Assembly: GCA_965644295.1 (NCBI GenBank)
Contig: CBFFRP010000199.1
Coordinates: 248,001 to 312,000 of the forward strand
Source: Paraphysomonas bandaiensis
Taxonomy: Eukaryota; Chrysophyceae
Length of the DNA stretch: 64,000 nt
Reading direction: 5' to 3'
Part shown: positions 61,080 to 64,000 of the stretch, one piece after another
How the letters are laid out: every line of letters starts with the position of its first letter
Position numbering within the stretch: the first letter of the stretch is position 1
The notes under the pieces: generated by a model
Database searches by the model: none
Seen by the model: only the letters and a program-made list of their open reading frames with translations
Told to the model about the DNA's origin: nothing
Program-made: the position numbers and the translations under genes

Positions 61080-61212
61080 AACAAATTGTGGTGAGTAATA
61101 AGCATGAAATGATCAAGAATGTGCAGAAAATAACATCGGACGAGTCGTTGTTGTGCTTTGTGGACGAGGAATTTTTTTGCCTTTAAAGTATGGGGAAAAT
61201 GGCTCACTAATC
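61080..61212 (+). pseudogene. Partial decayed copy of the sulfotransferase 3' end
   Basis: About 130 bp align by eye to 58685-58813, the last part of the upstream sulfotransferase coding region: shared blocks include ATGATCAAGAATGTGCAGAA, TGCTTTGTGGACGAGGA and AATGGCTCACTA. Small indels break the frame. The copy starts abruptly and includes only the C-terminal codons. Confidence 0.85.
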
Positions 61213-61486
61213 GTATATATAACAAACGTAGATGCTGCGACGACTGCAAGTTCAGGGATATGTGTTTTTCATTGGTTATACTCATCTCATGGTCATACTG
61301 CAAGTTAAAAAGAAATAACAGTCTACTGTGACAACTTCGTCGTTCCACATTCATCACTACGACATTACTTTACCAACATCCTAGCCACTAGACATGACAT
61401 AAATTCCCCGCTTTCACGTTAGCATTTTTTAATCAGTACGTCTGCGTTAGAGTTATTCCAATCCGCAGATAATGAGAGTTACATGC

Positions 61487-62781
61487 TCAAGAGAGCATAT
61501 CGATTTCAGTTTCTTTTTCTTTCTTCTTGGATTCGTCTTTGAGAGCTTTCATGGGCATGTCGTTGCAGCGCGCTCTCAACTCGGTCAGCAGTCGGGACAA
61601 CTCCAGCAATGAAAACTCTTTTAGCACTACCTCTTGCCAAGTCTGCACAGTTCTGGATGCGGTCCCGTCAGAGTTCTTGAAAGGTGTGGGGTTCAATATC
61701 ACTCTCACCACCGGTCCACCTGATCCATCTCCCTCGGGAAAAGAATCCCACAGCTCAAATAAGATGTAAGCCGAGAAACTCATTGCAACACGGAAGTCTT
61801 TCACGACCCCCAGTACGCACAGTGCTCCGAGAAGAGTGTAGTCGTGCCCGGAAAATATGTTCACTGAGTGCTCTAGATTGAGAACATGCTGCATAAGAAA
61901 ATTTTAGGGCGAAACGACAAAGTGTGTTCCGACCGAACCTCAAGAATATCAACAGCCATCCGACCGCCCATCTCAGTCGTAAACCCACTGTGCAAAAACC
62001 GCTGCTCCCAAACCCAAAGTGCTAACTCTGTCACACGATGTTCATGCTCTGGCGGAAATATCTTTGATAGCTCCTGGCGCTCACTCTCCTCCACCGGCCA
62101 GTATAGTTCGCACTCTCGCGCTGCATGGAGGTACGTTGTTGCCCACAACGCTTTCTGTAGCTTAGAGAGGATTGTATCACTGGCCCCAACAGTGCGAAAC
62201 ACATCAATGAGGAAGTCTTTGTTTTCTTCCGTTTTAACCTTCCAGCTCTCCTCAGTGTTCTGTCTGTTCTTAATTATATCAGCCTTATCTTTAAAGACCT
62301 TCCAAGGACGGAAGTAGTTATCCGCATCCACAGGATAAAATGATGGTTTAGGGCCCACAACCTGGATAAATATAATAATCAGAACACAGTGTACATAAGA
62401 AATATATTCACCTGGCCCCCCATGGCCCTATTAAATCCCACAATAAAGTCATCTCCGCTTTCCTTAGCCCTGTCAGATTTGCTGCATCTCCAAAATATGC
62501 GGCTACGCTCTGCATCCACCGCACCAGATCTGATATAACGGTCGACATACCACTCTCCTAATAACTCACACTGCATATGACCAACTGAACTAAGATTCTC
62601 CCTCTCATTTTCTTTCCACTGAGATTTAACGGGGTGATCATCTGGCCAGGGTGTCAGTTCGGATGCTAGAAAACAACAACAACGATTACATCTTAAGCTG
62701 AGAGGAGTTCTGTACATACATACCGCCCGGGCCCCTTGAACCATGGCGGTGAAGTATGGATACCGAAAGCAATTTAGGCAT
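61487..62781 (-). CDS. Histidine acid phosphatase-like protein
   Basis: Four exons (62781-62724, 62665-62412, 62361-61939, 61888-61487) give 378 residues. The catalytic motif RHGSRGPG is encoded in the small first exon. The C-terminal HD pair is in FSGHDYTLLGAL. Spacing fits branch 2 of the histidine phosphatase clan, such as lysophosphatidic acid phosphatase or phytase-like enzymes. The mechanism uses a phospho-histidine intermediate. No signal peptide is seen, so a cytosolic or organellar role is possible. The substrate is unknown. The C-terminus ends in a Lys/Glu-rich tail. It is head-to-head with the oxygenase gene. Confidence 0.85.
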
Positions 62782-63329
62782 GTTAGTTGAATCCTTCTAA
62801 TTCTTCTGACTTGTGTAGCAGGGAGGCACCTGGCAGTGCTCGGAGGATTATCACACTGCGGATTCCTGCCTGTTCTTGTAGCGAAATATTTGATCCATAT
62901 TTTTTAGCATACAAAAATAACAGCATCCAACAGTCACTTGTATCCTACATACGGCGGTACACCGTGAGTATCTTTGCACAATGAAATACAACGTATCACT
63001 GCGTATATGTATGGTACGCACTTACGAAGTAGCAGGATACAATGCTGTACTCTGCAGTACGGCGTACTGTTCAATGAATAACTATCCAATAAAACATCTT
63101 CACTCAGATCAGCGACTTTTTAATTGGGTAAATTTCGTGGAAATGAACAGGAAATTTACTCGTGCATGAAGTGCAAGTGATGTGTGCAGCAGGTAGGCAG
63201 AATACTATACTATACTATACTATACTATACTATACTATATGCAATCAGTCAGTTGGCAGAACAGGAAACACACAGATACCAGCCCTGAGTGAGTATTTTT
63301 AGCAGAATCTATTAGTTTGTATAGGAAGG
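62782..63329. promoter_or_regulatory. Shared 5' spacer of histidine phosphatase and oxygenase genes
   Basis: The 548 bp contain ATACGGCGGTACACCG (about 62949), GCAGTACGGCGTACTG (about 63054) and a TATAC microsatellite (63202-63240). Two 60-codon frames are unsupported. I infer a bidirectional promoter. Confidence 0.4.
63202..63240. repeat. TATAC pentanucleotide microsatellite
   Basis: About seven to eight perfect ACTAT/TATAC units occur 90 bp upstream of the oxygenase start codon. Perfect units imply length polymorphism. Confidence 0.95.
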
Positions 63330-64000
63330 ATGACTTCCACACATGATTATATTCCTCTCATCGATGCAAAGTGCCTCTTTGACGAAGACCACCCCCTGCA
63401 TGGCGATACAGTACACAATTTGCTTCATTCCGTTCAAACATCAGGTTTTCTTATCTTACGGAATTCTGCTTTATCCCCTTCTATTATTGATGATGTAATA
63501 TCATCCTACCAACAGTTCTTTAGTCTTCCAAAAGAAAAGAAGGAAACAGTGGATATGACCAGGAGCTCCTCGAATAGAGGGTGGGGATACAGTGGAGCAG
63601 AGCGTGTCAGCTCCATTTATAATTCTGACTACAAAGAGTTCTTTGACTGTGGCATAGAATTACCTCCCAACTTGCCAGTTCAAGGGGTTCGATATTACGA
63701 TCCTAATTTGTGGCCCAGTGAGGATTTAGCTCCCAACTTTCGTGCTAAAATCTTATCTTATTATGATGCAGCAAGCGAAGTTTCGCAACAGCTTCTTGTA
63801 GCAATTGCCAGGTGTCTTGGCCTTCCCGCGGAATACTTTTCGTCGTGCTTTACCTGTCCGATGTCTCTCTTGAGAGGCAACTACTACCCACCCCGCCCTG
63901 ATTGGGCATCCGAAAAAGATTTTGGAATTGCCCCTCATACAGATTACGGGTGTCTTACTTTGGTCGTATCTGACGGTACACCAGGTTTAGAAGTTCAAAC
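63330..64000 (+). CDS. 2-oxoglutarate/Fe(II) oxygenase, isopenicillin N synthase-like (5' part, cut by window end)
   Basis: The frame opens at ATG 63330 and stays open for 223 codons to the edge. The N-terminal part has the non-haem dioxygenase pattern (YIPLID, SGFLILRN, FFSLPKEKKE, NRGWGYSGAE). Near the edge, APHTDYGCLTLV supplies the first two iron ligands (H-x-D), followed by GLEVQ. The distal His and the 2-oxoglutarate-binding Arg lie beyond the window. These enzymes hydroxylate or desaturate small molecules; the substrate is unknown. Confidence 0.88.
   Translation, partial: MTSTHDYIPLIDAKCLFDEDHPLHGDTVHNLLHSVQTSGFLILRNSALSPSIIDDVISSYQQFFSLPKEKKETVDMTRSSSNRGWGYSGAERVSSIYNSDYKEFFDCGIELPPNLPVQGVRYYDPNLWPSEDLAPNFRAKILSYYDAASEVSQQLLVAIARCLGLPAEYFSSCFTCPMSLLRGNYYPPRPDWASEKDFGIAPHTDYGCLTLVVSDGTPGLEVQ

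Overview
The window is nuclear DNA from a unicellular eukaryote with compact genes, short introns, AT-rich spacers and genes on both strands. I rebuilt about 88 introns by joining reading frames across splice sites. All are GT-AG except one clear GC-AG, and nearly all are 42-73 nt. The gene content fits a flagellated protist, most likely a stramenopile: a giant DUF3638-type protein, a TMEM107-like ciliary transition-zone protein, a ZSWIM7/SWS1-like recombination factor, FYVE-like lipases, and degenerate Ty1/copia and Crypton-like pieces. The lineage call is inference. I see no bacterial operons, CRISPR arrays, rRNA or convincing tRNA.

Region by region. 1-2500 has no supported gene. 2501-22795 (minus) is one gene of 30 exons encoding about 6,274 residues: two LamG-like domains at the ends, two thioredoxin folds, two WWE domains, a SPRY-like domain, EF-hands, an IQ motif, and a DUF3638/DUF3645 region whose motifs I read as an SF2 helicase core. 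23-27 kb carries a mitochondrial-carrier protein, a possible small membrane protein and a double universal-stress protein. 27.9-33.9 kb holds a PIF1 helicase head-to-head with the ribosome-biogenesis factor Sas10/UTP3. 35.4-38.6 kb is a class 3 lipase flanked by two FYVE-like zinc fingers. 39.4-43.2 kb holds a PLOD-type glycosyltransferase and an intronless, probably secretory 699-residue protein. 44.7-46.0 kb is the ZSWIM7/TMEM107 divergent pair. 47.5-52.7 kb has a CDC123/D123 protein, a TRAP-type acid phosphatase and a methyltransferase. 54-62.8 kb mixes a Crypton-like fragment, two sulfotransferases, glyoxalase II, copia debris, a partial sulfotransferase copy and a histidine acid phosphatase. 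The right end cuts a 2-oxoglutarate oxygenase.

Two architectural themes stand out. Twelve genes sit in six head-to-head pairs separated by about 320-565 bp, which suggests bidirectional promoters. Genes are either very intron-rich (up to 29 introns) or intronless. Several 5' spacers share TACTGCTGT-like and GTATAC-like words. Functionally, much of the 35-63 kb half looks like secretory/endomembrane biology (lipase, glycosyltransferase, sulfotransferases, phosphatases), but nothing proves these genes form one pathway.
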